Shown here: piece by piece, positions 1-6,269 of the stretch
How the letters are laid out: each line of letters begins with the position of its first letter
Numbering within the stretch: the stretch's first letter is position 1
From: CAZWDL01 sp964632995
GTDB lineage: Bacteria > Bacteroidota > Bacteroidia > Chitinophagales > Saprospiraceae
DNA: 12,666 nucleotides
Direction of reading: 5' to 3'
NCBI GenBank assembly: GCA_964632995.1
Contig: CAZWDL010000165.1
Coordinates: forward strand, 1-12,666
Notes under the pieces: generated by a model
The model's input: only the letters and a program-made list of their open reading frames with translations
Told to the model about the DNA's origin: nothing
Database searches by the model: none
Translations under genes and position numbers: made by a program

Positions 1-58
1 AGACGAAGAAGGGGATGATGATGTGCCAGGGCATTCCTTCTCCAAGCATAAAGGTCAT
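1..58 (-). CDS. 5' end of an unidentified gene leaving the left edge
   Basis: An open frame starts at an ATG at 58-56 on the minus strand and runs off the window. The 19 visible residues read MTFMLGEGMPWHIIIPFFV, and a second in-frame ATG at 49-47 is an alternative start. The hydrophobic run at the end suggests a membrane segment or the first strand of a Rossmann fold. That is too little to name a family. It lies 84 bp downstream of the family 2 glycosyltransferase in the same orientation, so it is probably the next gene of the polysaccharide operon. No clear ribosome binding site is seen, only an A-rich stretch before the ATG, which is usual in Bacteroidota. An imperfect hairpin (67-83) lies just upstream. 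Confidence 0.45.
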   Translation of the reverse strand, partial: MTFMLGEGMPWHIIIPFFV

Positions 59-142
59 TTTTTCTTACGCAGCTAAGCCGCGTCTGTTACATTGTTTCAA
101 ATCTTTGTATTTCTCCCGGAGCTTTGGACAGCACTTTTTTGA

Positions 143-1330
143 TTATTCTTTCTCCGGCGTTTCCCGTTCTCCATGCGGCGTATGCACAAAGCGTGCGGCT
201 GCCCGGCGCGCCTTAAGCAGTGATCCCAACGTGGCCAGGAAAGCGGCCGGCAGTTGCCACAGGGCGCTCCGGTGGCGCGCTTTAAACAGGTAGCCCGGCG
301 TGCCCAATGCGAAGGACAGGAGGTTGCCGGCCAGTAGTCCACTCCAGATTAGGGCGTAGGATGTACTTCCCAACAGCAGACTGATTCCAGCGGCCAGCCC
401 CAGTATTCCCGGGGTGAGCAGGCGCGGCGGCAACCACATCTGCAGGGCTTTGTTAAAAAAATCCCGGTTGCCACTTTGAAAAAGACTGCACAGAGCCGGC
501 TGGAAAAAAGTCTTCGCGTACGAGAACTGCGCCTGAATCCAGCGACTGCGCTGGTTGGAAAAAACTTCAGTATCCCGTACTTTCTCATCCAGAATCCGGG
601 CTTCGGCATCGTAATTAATGACTACCCCTCTCTGGGTCAGCCGCAGCTCCAGCTCTTTGTCGAATCCGCCGATCGCTTTTACCTGCGGCATCACTTCCCG
701 AAACAGGGTATAATCAAAGGCCATGCCCGATCCGGCCAGGCGGGCCGACAGCCCCAAAGCGCGATGACCGGCGCAGAGTATATGATTGTTGATCGATTCG
801 CTGGCGCCGTCGAGTACTGACATGGGGGTGTCGAGGTTCTTGGGCATACGCTGTCCCTGCACGACGCTTGCCCCCCGCTCAAAGCTGAGATTGATGCGCT
901 GCAGAAAACCGGGCGCCATCTCGTTGTCGGCATCGAGAATGAGGGCGATGTCGTAGTCTTCCGCCGGCAGCTGCTCCAGCGTTCGGTTCAGGGCTTTGGA
1001 TTTGGTACTTTTCGCAAAAGCTACCTCGATCACGCGTATAGGTAATTCCCGTAAGGCCAGCAGCGTAGCGGGCTGCAGGGAGTCGGCAATAACCGTGACG
1101 CTGTACTTATCAGAAGGGTAGTCTTGTTCCCGGGTCCGTCTGGCCACTTCCACGATCACCGCGTCCTCGCGGTAGGCGGGAATCAGCACAGCGATTCGCC
1201 GGTATTGCCCGGTCTCTCCCGGGGAGGGCGTGCGGTAAAAATGCCCAGCCACCGAAAAGATGAGCTGGTACAATACGGCCCAGCCGAAATAGAGAAGTAG
1301 TAATAGCGTGATGAAATTTATAAGTATCAT
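143..1330 (-). CDS. Family 2 glycosyltransferase, membrane-bound (cellulose/hyaluronan synthase-like)
   Basis: This 395-residue inner-membrane protein should transfer a sugar from a nucleotide sugar to a polysaccharide precursor at the cytoplasmic face. A transmembrane helix at residues 3-26 is followed by a GT-A domain opening with RIAVLIPAYRE (45-55). The nucleotide-binding Asp is in IADS (D83) and the metal-binding DxD is D133-A-D135 in ILDADNEM. GFDKELELRL (222-231) is the acceptor/base region, and the QxxRW motif is Q260-R263-W264. Two or three C-terminal hydrophobic segments (about 302-375) complete the usual processive-type architecture. Length is normal for small members of the group. 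The donor sugar cannot be told from sequence. It follows the Wzy-like gene on the same strand, separated by a structured GC-rich element. The ATG at 1330 is preceded only by an A-rich tract. Confidence 0.93.
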   Translation of the reverse strand: MILINFITLLLLLYFGWAVLYQLIFSVAGHFYRTPSPGETGQYRRIAVLIPAYREDAVIVEVARRTREQDYPSDKYSVTVIADSLQPATLLALRELPIRVIEVAFAKSTKSKALNRTLEQLPAEDYDIALILDADNEMAPGFLQRINLSFERGASVVQGQRMPKNLDTPMSVLDGASESINNHILCAGHRALGLSARLAGSGMAFDYTLFREVMPQVKAIGGFDKELELRLTQRGVVINYDAEARILDEKVRDTEVFSNQRSRWIQAQFSYAKTFFQPALCSLFQSGNRDFFNKALQMWLPPRLLTPGILGLAAGISLLLGSTSYALIWSGLLAGNLLSFALGTPGYLFKARHRSALWQLPAAFLATLGSLLKARRAAARFVHTPHGERETPEKE

Positions 1331-1354
1331 TTTCTCATTCGTTCATATTCGTTT

Positions 1355-1467
1355 GTGTTCGGGTTGCCTCAGCGAAGGAGCGTAGCGACTGAGCCCCCAC
1401 AGGAGGGGGTGCAGCAGCACCCCGCCCCCACAGGAAGGCGGGCCGAAGGCCCCGGCAACCCCCACAC
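1355..1467. repeat. GC-rich multi-branch structured element between two operon genes
   Basis: Nearly all of this gap can fold. An outer stem pairs GTGT (1355-1358) with ACAC (1464-1467), and GGGTTGCC (1361-1368) with GGCAACCC (1454-1461). Inside are, in order: TCAG/CTGA around a loop with GCGAAGGAGCGTAGC; CCCCC-ACAGGA-GGGGG (1394-1409); GGGGTGC-AGCA-GCACCCC (1406-1423, competing with its neighbours); CCCGCC/GGCGGG (1421-1442); and GGCC-GAA-GGCC (1441-1451). The second and fourth hairpins carry a near-identical direct repeat starting GCCCCCACAGGA. The element ends one base before the stop codon of the Wzy-like gene and lies 24 bp from the start of the glycosyltransferase, so it would sit inside their shared transcript. 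It looks like a dispersed REP/MITE-type repeat, but it could also be a cis-acting RNA. No T-tract follows it on the minus strand, so it is not a standard terminator. Confidence 0.7.
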
Positions 1468-2916
1468 CTATAAGTCTTCATCCATCATCCGGTCATACAT
1501 GGGAGCCATAAAAATCAGCGGCAGGGCGATGCTCATGATCATTCCCGTAGGCATTTGACTAAACACCTGGTTACCGTAGCTGGCCAGCAGGACACCACCG
1601 AACCCACAGTAGAGGGCCATGATTTTCTGCTTAAGCACGGGGTGTCGCAGGTTCCAGACAATATATCCGCCCTTGCCGAGAAAGTACCCCAATATGAGCA
1701 CGTGAAAACACAAGCCGACGATGCCTGTTTCTGCCCAGATTTTCACGTAGTAACTATCCGTCGGCGTTTCTGCCAGTACCGTTCCCGGGCTGAAGCGTTC
1801 GCCCCAGAAGCCCGCCGAGCCGATGCCTCCGCCAAAGGGACGGGAGGCGAGGTGATCGCCGAATGTCACCTGGTTGCGCAGGCGGGCCTGCAGGGAGGGA
1901 TTGTCGACGGATAGCGCCGTGCGCATGCGGCGCACTTCTTCGATGCCGTGGAACAGATACGTGTTTTTTAAAATAAAAAAAGTCAGGCCGATCATGACCA
2001 GGCCTGCGATGAGTATTTTGAAATTGCGGCTGACGATCATGTAGACCAGCGTTCCGCCGGCGGGCACCGCCAGGGCGCCCCGCGTTCCCGAAATCATGAA
2101 ACCGATGAACGTCAGCAAACTCGCAATAATAAAAAACCATCGTTGTTTCCAGCTGATGGGGGCCAGGGCGATAATGCCGCAAACCAGGGCAAACATAGCC
2201 TGCGACGCTCCAAACTGGCCGGCGTCGCTGTAGAAAGAAAAGACGCGCAACTTCCCCCATAAAATGTGTTCCTCATGATGGTCCAGCTCGTAAAGCCAGC
2301 GATCCTCCGCCCAGTCGGTGCCGAAAAACTCCTGTCTCAAGCCCCAAAGCGCGCCCAGTATAGAAAGGAACAGGAGGAGATAAATAAAGCGGTCGAGATA
2401 TTTCGGATGACGGTAATAGCTGAATACCAGGGTGAAGGTCAGTAACTGATAAAAACCGATACCCCGCATGGCGTAAAACCAGGCCGTCCGGCTTTGCGCC
2501 TCCGGGTTGAACAGCTCGAGCACCACATAACCAAACCAGAGTAATGCCAGCAGGCAAATGTCATTGCGAATGGGTTGCCAGCCGCTTTCCCGGAAGTGAT
2601 GGAAGAACATCCCGATCCAGGCGACAAACAAAAAAAGGTCAACGCCCAGCCCCCAGGGGGCGGAAATATACCGGGCCAGGCCCGAAAGGAAGAAGGCTAC
2701 CAGCAACGCGGCGCTAATGCCGATTCGGGGATTACGGATGATCATTCCCAAAAGGAAAAGCGATGCCGGAAGAGCCATCACGACGATGCCGGCCGTCAAT
2801 CCGCCTAGGGCAATAACTCCAGCACCCGCGGCAGCCACCAGCAGCAATACGACAAGCACCGGTGGATGCTTCAGCAATCCGGCGCCGGAAGGTGTATGGA
2901 AAGCGGATGAGCTCAT
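1468..2916 (-). CDS. Wzy / O-antigen-ligase-like polysaccharide polymerase
   Basis: A 482-residue polytopic inner-membrane protein of the Wzy_C (O-antigen ligase/polymerase) superfamily. It should join lipid-linked repeat units in the periplasm or transfer glycan to an acceptor. About ten to twelve hydrophobic segments span residues 18-470. Family landmarks are SGTRGALAVPAGG (276-288), the loop RPFGGGIGSAGFWG (359-372) and TDSYYVKIWAETGIVG (386-401), the last typical of the final large periplasmic loop and following helix. The region 195-235, rich in His, Glu and Asp, forms another extramembrane loop. Length is normal. Polymerase and ligase cannot be told apart by sequence. The context of sugar transferase, co-polymerase and glycosyltransferases favours polymerase. 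It lies 178 bp downstream of the aldolase on the same strand. Start at the ATG at 2916, after an AGAGAAAAAG stretch. Confidence 0.88.
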   Translation of the reverse strand: MSSSAFHTPSGAGLLKHPPVLVVLLLVAAAGAGVIALGGLTAGIVVMALPASLFLLGMIIRNPRIGISAALLVAFFLSGLARYISAPWGLGVDLFLFVAWIGMFFHHFRESGWQPIRNDICLLALLWFGYVVLELFNPEAQSRTAWFYAMRGIGFYQLLTFTLVFSYYRHPKYLDRFIYLLLFLSILGALWGLRQEFFGTDWAEDRWLYELDHHEEHILWGKLRVFSFYSDAGQFGASQAMFALVCGIIALAPISWKQRWFFIIASLLTFIGFMISGTRGALAVPAGGTLVYMIVSRNFKILIAGLVMIGLTFFILKNTYLFHGIEEVRRMRTALSVDNPSLQARLRNQVTFGDHLASRPFGGGIGSAGFWGERFSPGTVLAETPTDSYYVKIWAETGIVGLCFHVLILGYFLGKGGYIVWNLRHPVLKQKIMALYCGFGGVLLASYGNQVFSQMPTGMIMSIALPLIFMAPMYDRMMDEDL

Positions 2917-2942
2917 AAATCTTTTTCTCTACCGGCAATTTA

Positions 2943-2966
2943 CAGGCCTGAAAGCCTGCCGGCAGG
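2943..2966. repeat. Overlapping palindromes upstream of the Wzy-like gene
   Basis: CAGGC (2943-2947) can pair with GCCTG (2954-2958) around CTGAAA, and the perfect 12-bp palindrome CCTGCCGGCAGG occupies 2955-2966. The core CTGCCGGCAGG recurs at about 10942-10952 near the start of the TuaH-like gene. On the minus strand it lies in the leader between the aldolase and the Wzy-like gene. No T-run follows it, so a terminator is not supported. It may be a short dispersed palindrome. Confidence 0.4.
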
Positions 2967-2988
2967 ATTCTTCGATCAGTGGTGCGCT

Positions 2989-3072
2989 TTAAGAGGTTAG
3001 TGGCGTATTTGGTCGGTAACCGGCGACGAAGAAGTAAAGTGGGGCGAGGAAAAAGAACAAACCCAAACGCAT
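2989..3072 (-). CDS. Possible 27-residue hydrophobic peptide
   Basis: An ATG at 3072-3070 opens a frame of 27 codons ending in TAA at 2991-2989. It reads MRLGLFFFLAPLYFFVAG followed by YRPNTPLTS. Residues 3-18 could form one membrane helix with a short polar tail. It starts 23 bp after the aldolase stop codon and ends 73 bp before the Wzy-like start, in the same orientation, so it could be translated from the operon mRNA. There is no obvious ribosome binding site, and a pyrimidine-rich stretch can mimic such a peptide by chance. I do not recognise a family. Confidence 0.25.
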   Translation of the reverse strand: MRLGLFFFLAPLYFFVAGYRPNTPLTS

Positions 3073-3094
3073 AGTCTGCTGGAAAGTACTTACC

Positions 3095-4156
3095 TCAGGC
3101 AACAGTAATACTATCTTCTTTATAGACCGCCTGGATGGCGTGCAGCAGTTCGACGCCCTGATCCTTGCGACGCTGGAAAGCTTTGCGGCCGAGGATGAGT
3201 CCCATGCCGCCGGCGCGCTTGTTGACCACGGCGGTGCGCAAGGCGTCGCCCCAGTCGGAAGCGCCTTTGGATCCGCCTCCGGAATTGATCAGTCCCACCT
3301 TGCCCATGTAGCAGTTGGCTACCTGGTACCGGCACAGGTCGATGGGATGGTCGGTGCTGAGGGTCTCGTACATATCCTCGTCGTACTTGGCGAAGTCGAG
3401 GTCGCGAAAGCCGTAATTGGTATTCGGCTGTTTTTGTTTGATAATATCGGCCTGTATGGTGACGCCGAGATGGTTGGCCTGGCCGGTGAGGTCAGCGGCA
3501 GTGTGGTAATCTTCGTCTTTGGTTTTGAAAGCTGAATTCCGGGTGTAACACCACAGGATAGTCCCCATGCCCAGTTCGTGGGCATAGTCAAAAGCCTGGG
3601 CAATTTCCTGGATCTGGCGGTTGCTTTCCTCGGAGCCGAAATAGATGGTGGCTCCAATCGCGACCGCGCCCATGTTCCAGGCTTCCTGCACGTTACCGAA
3701 GAGGATCTGGTCATAATTATTGGGGTAGGAAAGCAGTTCGTTGTGATTGATCTTAACGATAAAGGGGATCTTGTGGGCGTATTTGCGTGAAAGCATTCCC
3801 AGTACGCCGAAGGTGGAGGCTACCCCGTTGCAGCCTGCGTCGATGGCCAGCCGGACGATAGCTTCCGGATCGAAGTAGTCGATGTTTTTATAAAAGGAGA
3901 ATGCAGCGCTGTGCTCGACGCCCTGGTCGACCGGCAGAATTGACAGGTAACCGGTGCCGCCCAGGTTGCCGTGGTCGAAAAGCTGCTGCAGGCTGCGCAG
4001 TACCTGGGCCGAGCGGTTGCTGTCGCGGTAAACGTCGTCTATGTAATCCGGACCGGGAAGATGCAGGTTGGATTTAGGAATTTTACTGGATTCGTAACCG
4101 AGCAACTGGCCGGCTTCGTCTCCCAGTTCTTCGCGAAGGCGTTTTCTGATGTCCAT
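3095..4156 (-). CDS. fbaB: Class I fructose-bisphosphate aldolase (DhnA/FbaB type)
   Basis: This cytoplasmic enzyme should cleave fructose-1,6-bisphosphate to glyceraldehyde-3-phosphate and dihydroxyacetone phosphate, or catalyse the reverse, through a Schiff base and without metal. The 353 residues align along their length with Escherichia coli FbaB as I remember it. Shared blocks are LPGPDYIDDV (33-42), GTGYLSILPVDQGVEHSA (67-84), ATIYFGSEES (169-178), ADLTGQANHL (221-230), the catalytic-lysine segment ADIIKQK (K240), NCYMGKVGLINSGG and NKRAGGMGLILGRKAF. All blocks are intact, so it is probably active. It sits 51 bp after the sugar transferase and upstream of the polymerase, an unusual place for a glycolytic gene. 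Co-expression could supply hexose phosphate for nucleotide sugars, but that is inference. The ATG at 4156 gives the normal family length. Confidence 0.96.
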   Translation of the reverse strand: MDIRKRLREELGDEAGQLLGYESSKIPKSNLHLPGPDYIDDVYRDSNRSAQVLRSLQQLFDHGNLGGTGYLSILPVDQGVEHSAAFSFYKNIDYFDPEAIVRLAIDAGCNGVASTFGVLGMLSRKYAHKIPFIVKINHNELLSYPNNYDQILFGNVQEAWNMGAVAIGATIYFGSEESNRQIQEIAQAFDYAHELGMGTILWCYTRNSAFKTKDEDYHTAADLTGQANHLGVTIQADIIKQKQPNTNYGFRDLDFAKYDEDMYETLSTDHPIDLCRYQVANCYMGKVGLINSGGGSKGASDWGDALRTAVVNKRAGGMGLILGRKAFQRRKDQGVELLHAIQAVYKEDSITVA

Positions 4157-4207
4157 ACGGTTTTTCTTTTCATAAAGCAGAAAGCCGCCGGATGTTTAAA
4201 CTCATCC

Positions 4208-5365
4208 TTACACATTGGCCTTCTGAATCGCGGCCGGCAGTGTATTCCAGAGTATCCACAGATCCAGCCGGAAACTATAGCGTTGGGCGTATTCCACGTC
4301 GAGCTGTTTGCGTTCTGCTTCCGACATGCTGTTATTGCCGCGGCGGGTAACCTGCCAGAGGCCTGTAATTCCAGCCGGTGCGCCGAAGCGCAGTATCCAG
4401 TCGTCTTCCGTTAGTTGTTCGGCCTCATAGAGCGGAAGCGGGCGGTTCCCCACCAGCGACATATCCCCCTTCAGTACATTGATCAGCTGGGGCAGCTCGT
4501 CCATACTGGTGGAACGGATAAAACGGCCGATCCGGGTAATACGGGGATCATCGACTACCTTGAAAAAAGCATCTTCAGCACCTGCAGACAAACGCTGCCG
4601 GGAGTACTGTTTTTCTTCGATGAAATGATTGTCCATCACCAGGACCAAAGAGGAGGGAGGAGCAGCAGCACGTTGCACGGCAGCCGCCTGCTTTTTGTTC
4701 TCCCTTCCCTGGTATTGGTTCCTCGCCTTCAGCTGTTCCACCATGAGATCTGCATCGACACGCATGGAGCGGAATTTATAAAAATTGAAAACGCGAAACC
4801 CCTGGCCTGCCCGCTGGGAGATGTAGAAAACAGGACCTGGCGATTCGAGCTTGATGAGAAGGGCCACCAGGAGGAAGACAGGAGAAAGCAGCAGCAGTAG
4901 GGTAGAAGTAACCAGCACATCGAAAAACCGTTTCCACCAGGGAACCGACCAGTATCTTTTTTCACTTAAGGAGACCTTTGTTTTGGTTGTCCTTGTTCTG
5001 TTCGTCAGGCAATTGTGCAGGCGCTGTTCCAGGACTTTCGGGTTGACGGGATGCCGGAAATAATCCCGAACCCGGAACTTCCTGGCCGCCTGCTTCATCT
5101 CCGGGGGGGCATTGGTTTCGGATAACAAAAAGAACGGAACGCCGGCCAGCGCCGGGTCGCGAAGCATCTCGTAGCGCAGGCGACAGAAAGCGGCGGGGTC
5201 CGCCGGTCCGGCCTCATACAATACCAGGTCGGTGGAATTGCCGGGGCGTCTCAGATATTCCAGACCTACTTTAACAGAGGCGCTGTGATAGATGCGAACC
5301 GGTTCTTTGCGGAAGAAGCTCAACCATTTTTCGCAATGACCACCAATACAGACGATACGCTTCAT
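4208..5365 (-). CDS. Sugar-phosphate transferase with N-terminal degenerate receiver domain
   Basis: This enzyme probably starts repeat-unit synthesis by moving a sugar-1-phosphate onto undecaprenyl phosphate at the inner membrane (WcaJ/PglC superfamily). Residues 1-120 resemble a response-regulator receiver fold. The phosphoacceptor Asp is replaced in DLVLYEAG (E51), the N-terminal acidic pair is missing (IVCIGG), and the conserved Lys is His105 in DYFRHPV. A single hydrophobic segment (147-171) replaces the usual multi-helix domain. The catalytic domain has SPGPVFYISQRAG (175-187), FYKFRSMR (195-202), STSMDELPQLINVLKGDMSL (285-304) and VGNRPLPLYEAE (305-316). Between them an insertion (about 206-265) contains an Ala/Gln-rich run. 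From memory, relatives carry Cys pairs here that this one lacks. The adjacent separate response regulator suggests regulated initiation. The sugar is unknown. Confidence 0.92.
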   Translation of the reverse strand: MKRIVCIGGHCEKWLSFFRKEPVRIYHSASVKVGLEYLRRPGNSTDLVLYEAGPADPAAFCRLRYEMLRDPALAGVPFFLLSETNAPPEMKQAARKFRVRDYFRHPVNPKVLEQRLHNCLTNRTRTTKTKVSLSEKRYWSVPWWKRFFDVLVTSTLLLLLSPVFLLVALLIKLESPGPVFYISQRAGQGFRVFNFYKFRSMRVDADLMVEQLKARNQYQGRENKKQAAAVQRAAAPPSSLVLVMDNHFIEEKQYSRQRLSAGAEDAFFKVVDDPRITRIGRFIRSTSMDELPQLINVLKGDMSLVGNRPLPLYEAEQLTEDDWILRFGAPAGITGLWQVTRRGNNSMSEAERKQLDVEYAQRYSFRLDLWILWNTLPAAIQKANV

Positions 5366-5396
5366 GGCAATTTATTTTGGTTTTTACTATTCACCA

Positions 5397-5423
5397 TCCT
5401 GGCTTCGCCAGGAAAGTTTTTTT
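5397..5423 (+). terminator. Possible plus-strand hairpin with T-run
   Basis: TCCTGGC (5397-5403) and GCCAGGA (5407-5413) form a 7-bp stem with a TTC loop. AAG and seven T follow (5417-5423). The shape fits an intrinsic terminator on the plus strand, but both flanking genes are on the minus strand, so it would only stop antisense transcription. The T-run may instead belong to the inverted repeat that follows. Confidence 0.3.
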
Positions 5424-5425
5424 GA

Positions 5426-5485
5426 GCCACAGATCACACGGATTTTCACAGATTATCATTTTGGGAAATCCGTGTGATCCGTGGC
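5426..5485. repeat. Long inverted repeat of the dispersed 'CCACAGATCACACGGATT' type
   Basis: A 20-bp arm at 5426-5445 is matched by its inverse at 5466-5485 with one difference in 20, around a 20-base spacer. Outer T- and A-runs lengthen the stem: T-rich just before the left arm, A-rich after the right arm. Because A-rich rather than T-rich sequence follows the stem on both strands, it is not a normal intrinsic terminator. Very similar sequence (CCACAGAT..CACACGGATT) is known to me as a common intergenic repeat in several bacterial phyla. Function is unknown. Confidence 0.75.
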
Positions 5486-5517
5486 AAAAACGAAAAAATA
5501 TCGCCGCGCAGCGGCGA
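5486..5517 (-). terminator. Intrinsic terminator of the response-regulator gene
   Basis: Read on the minus strand, TCGCCGC-TGC-GCGGCGA (5517-5501) is a perfect 7-bp GC-rich stem, followed at once by TATTTTTTCGTTTTT. It starts 58 bases after the stop codon of the response regulator and lies before the sugar-transferase gene, so it should separate the two transcripts. Confidence 0.75.
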
Positions 5518-5574
5518 GACTGAATAGTTACTTTGTTTTTGCAGTGGAATACGGTGATAGGTGATACCATTCCT

Positions 5575-5940
5575 CTATCGCAGGTGCTTTCTGATGCGCA
5601 GTTCCAGCTCTCTGGGATTAAAGGGTTTGACAATATAATCCGCGGCGCCCAATTCCAGGCATTGTACCCGTTGCGGGCTTTTCTTCACGCCGGAGAGAAT
5701 AAGCACCGGAATCTCCGAGAACAGGGCGGACGATTTGAGCTGGGTGAGAAAGTCCACTCCGCTGAGCCCCGGCATCTTGATGTCAACTGTAATCAGATCG
5801 GGAAAATTCCCCTGATCCAGCCATTCCCATGCTTCCCCGGCATTGGGAAAAGCGAGCACATTGAAGTCTTTGCACAGGTACTCCTGCAGGAAAGCCCGCA
5901 TCATGACGTTGTCGTCGATGATTGCAAGTGTTGCTTTCAT
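5575..5940 (-). CDS. Stand-alone response regulator (CheY-like receiver domain only)
   Basis: The 121 residues form one complete receiver domain and no output domain. A sensor kinase or phosphorelay should phosphorylate it, and it would then act by protein contact. The acidic pair is D9-D10 (AIIDDN), the phosphoacceptor is D53 in ITVDIKMPG, the switch Ser is S83 in LILSG, and the conserved Lys is K105 in DYIVKPFNPREL. All key positions are intact, in contrast to the degenerate receiver on the neighbouring sugar transferase. No histidine kinase is present in the window. It is transcribed away from the acyltransferase and ends in its own terminator. A plausible role is to control polysaccharide synthesis by contacting a biosynthetic protein, but a wholly separate pathway is possible. 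Start at the ATG at 5940. Confidence 0.93.
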   Translation of the reverse strand: MKATLAIIDDNVMMRAFLQEYLCKDFNVLAFPNAGEAWEWLDQGNFPDLITVDIKMPGLSGVDFLTQLKSSALFSEIPVLILSGVKKSPQRVQCLELGAADYIVKPFNPRELELRIRKHLR

Positions 5941-6035
5941 AATAATCGTTTTCTGTTCTCTTTTTTCTGTTTTCCACTAACCTGCTCTCCAGGCGCGGTG
6001 GCCGGGGAAGCTTTTTGCTTCTTCTTTCAATCACC

Positions 6036-6043
6036 CAAATTTA
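6036..6043 (-). promoter_or_regulatory. Candidate Bacteroidota -7 box for the response regulator
   Basis: TAAATTTG on the minus strand matches the Bacteroidota -7 consensus TAnnTTTG exactly and lies 96 bases before the start codon. No TTG -33 box is seen at the proper distance, so the call is weak. Confidence 0.28.
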
Positions 6044-6257
6044 TTTGCTCATGGCGGAGCCTTGGCGAATTTTAGGTAAGTGGGGCCATTCTGTAGAAAT
6101 TTGGTTAAAAGCTTCGGAAAAGCGGGGGAAAGCAGGGTTTTTGGCAGCGCTTTGCAAAAAAAAGCGGAATTCCACCGGAATTTCGACGGAATCGGACCGC
6201 TTACCTAAAAAATGAGTTATCGGCGAGCTTCTCCTCTATTTTTAGTCTTTGAAATTT

Positions 6258-6262
6258 GGAGG
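6258..6262 (+). promoter_or_regulatory. Ribosome binding site that decides the acyltransferase start
   Basis: GGAGG lies 7 bases before the ATG at 6270. It is a strong Shine-Dalgarno sequence, uncommon among the genes here. It argues for that ATG over the upstream in-frame TTG at 6249, which would place the GGAGG inside the coding region. Confidence 0.7.
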
Positions 6263-6269
6263 ACCTATT

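Larger units (their letters stand above)
5941..6269. other. Divergent intergenic region with a long-range inverted repeat
   Basis: These 329 bases separate the divergently transcribed response regulator and acyltransferase and must hold promoters for both. No convincing gene was found. TTTTAGGTAAGTGG (6070-6083) is the inverse of CCGCTTACCTAAAA (6197-6210) with one difference in 14, which would be a G-U pair in RNA. The 113 bases inside contain GCTT/AAGC and AATTCC-ACC-GGAATT hairpins and three spaced CGGAAT repeats at about 6165-6195. This could be a small mobile repeat, an operator region or a structured leader of the acyltransferase mRNA. Confidence 0.5.

Noticed and set aside
3140..4414. 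Several antisense frames across the aldolase and sugar-transferase genes
   Set aside because: All lie opposite strongly conserved family motifs and lack their own motifs or start signals.
5575..6075. Open frame of 180 codons on the plus strand opposite the response regulator
   Set aside because: It is opposite an intact receiver domain with all catalytic residues and shows no family motif.
6249..6251. TTG as start of the acyltransferase
   Set aside because: The GGAGG at 6258-6262 is ideally placed for the ATG at 6270.
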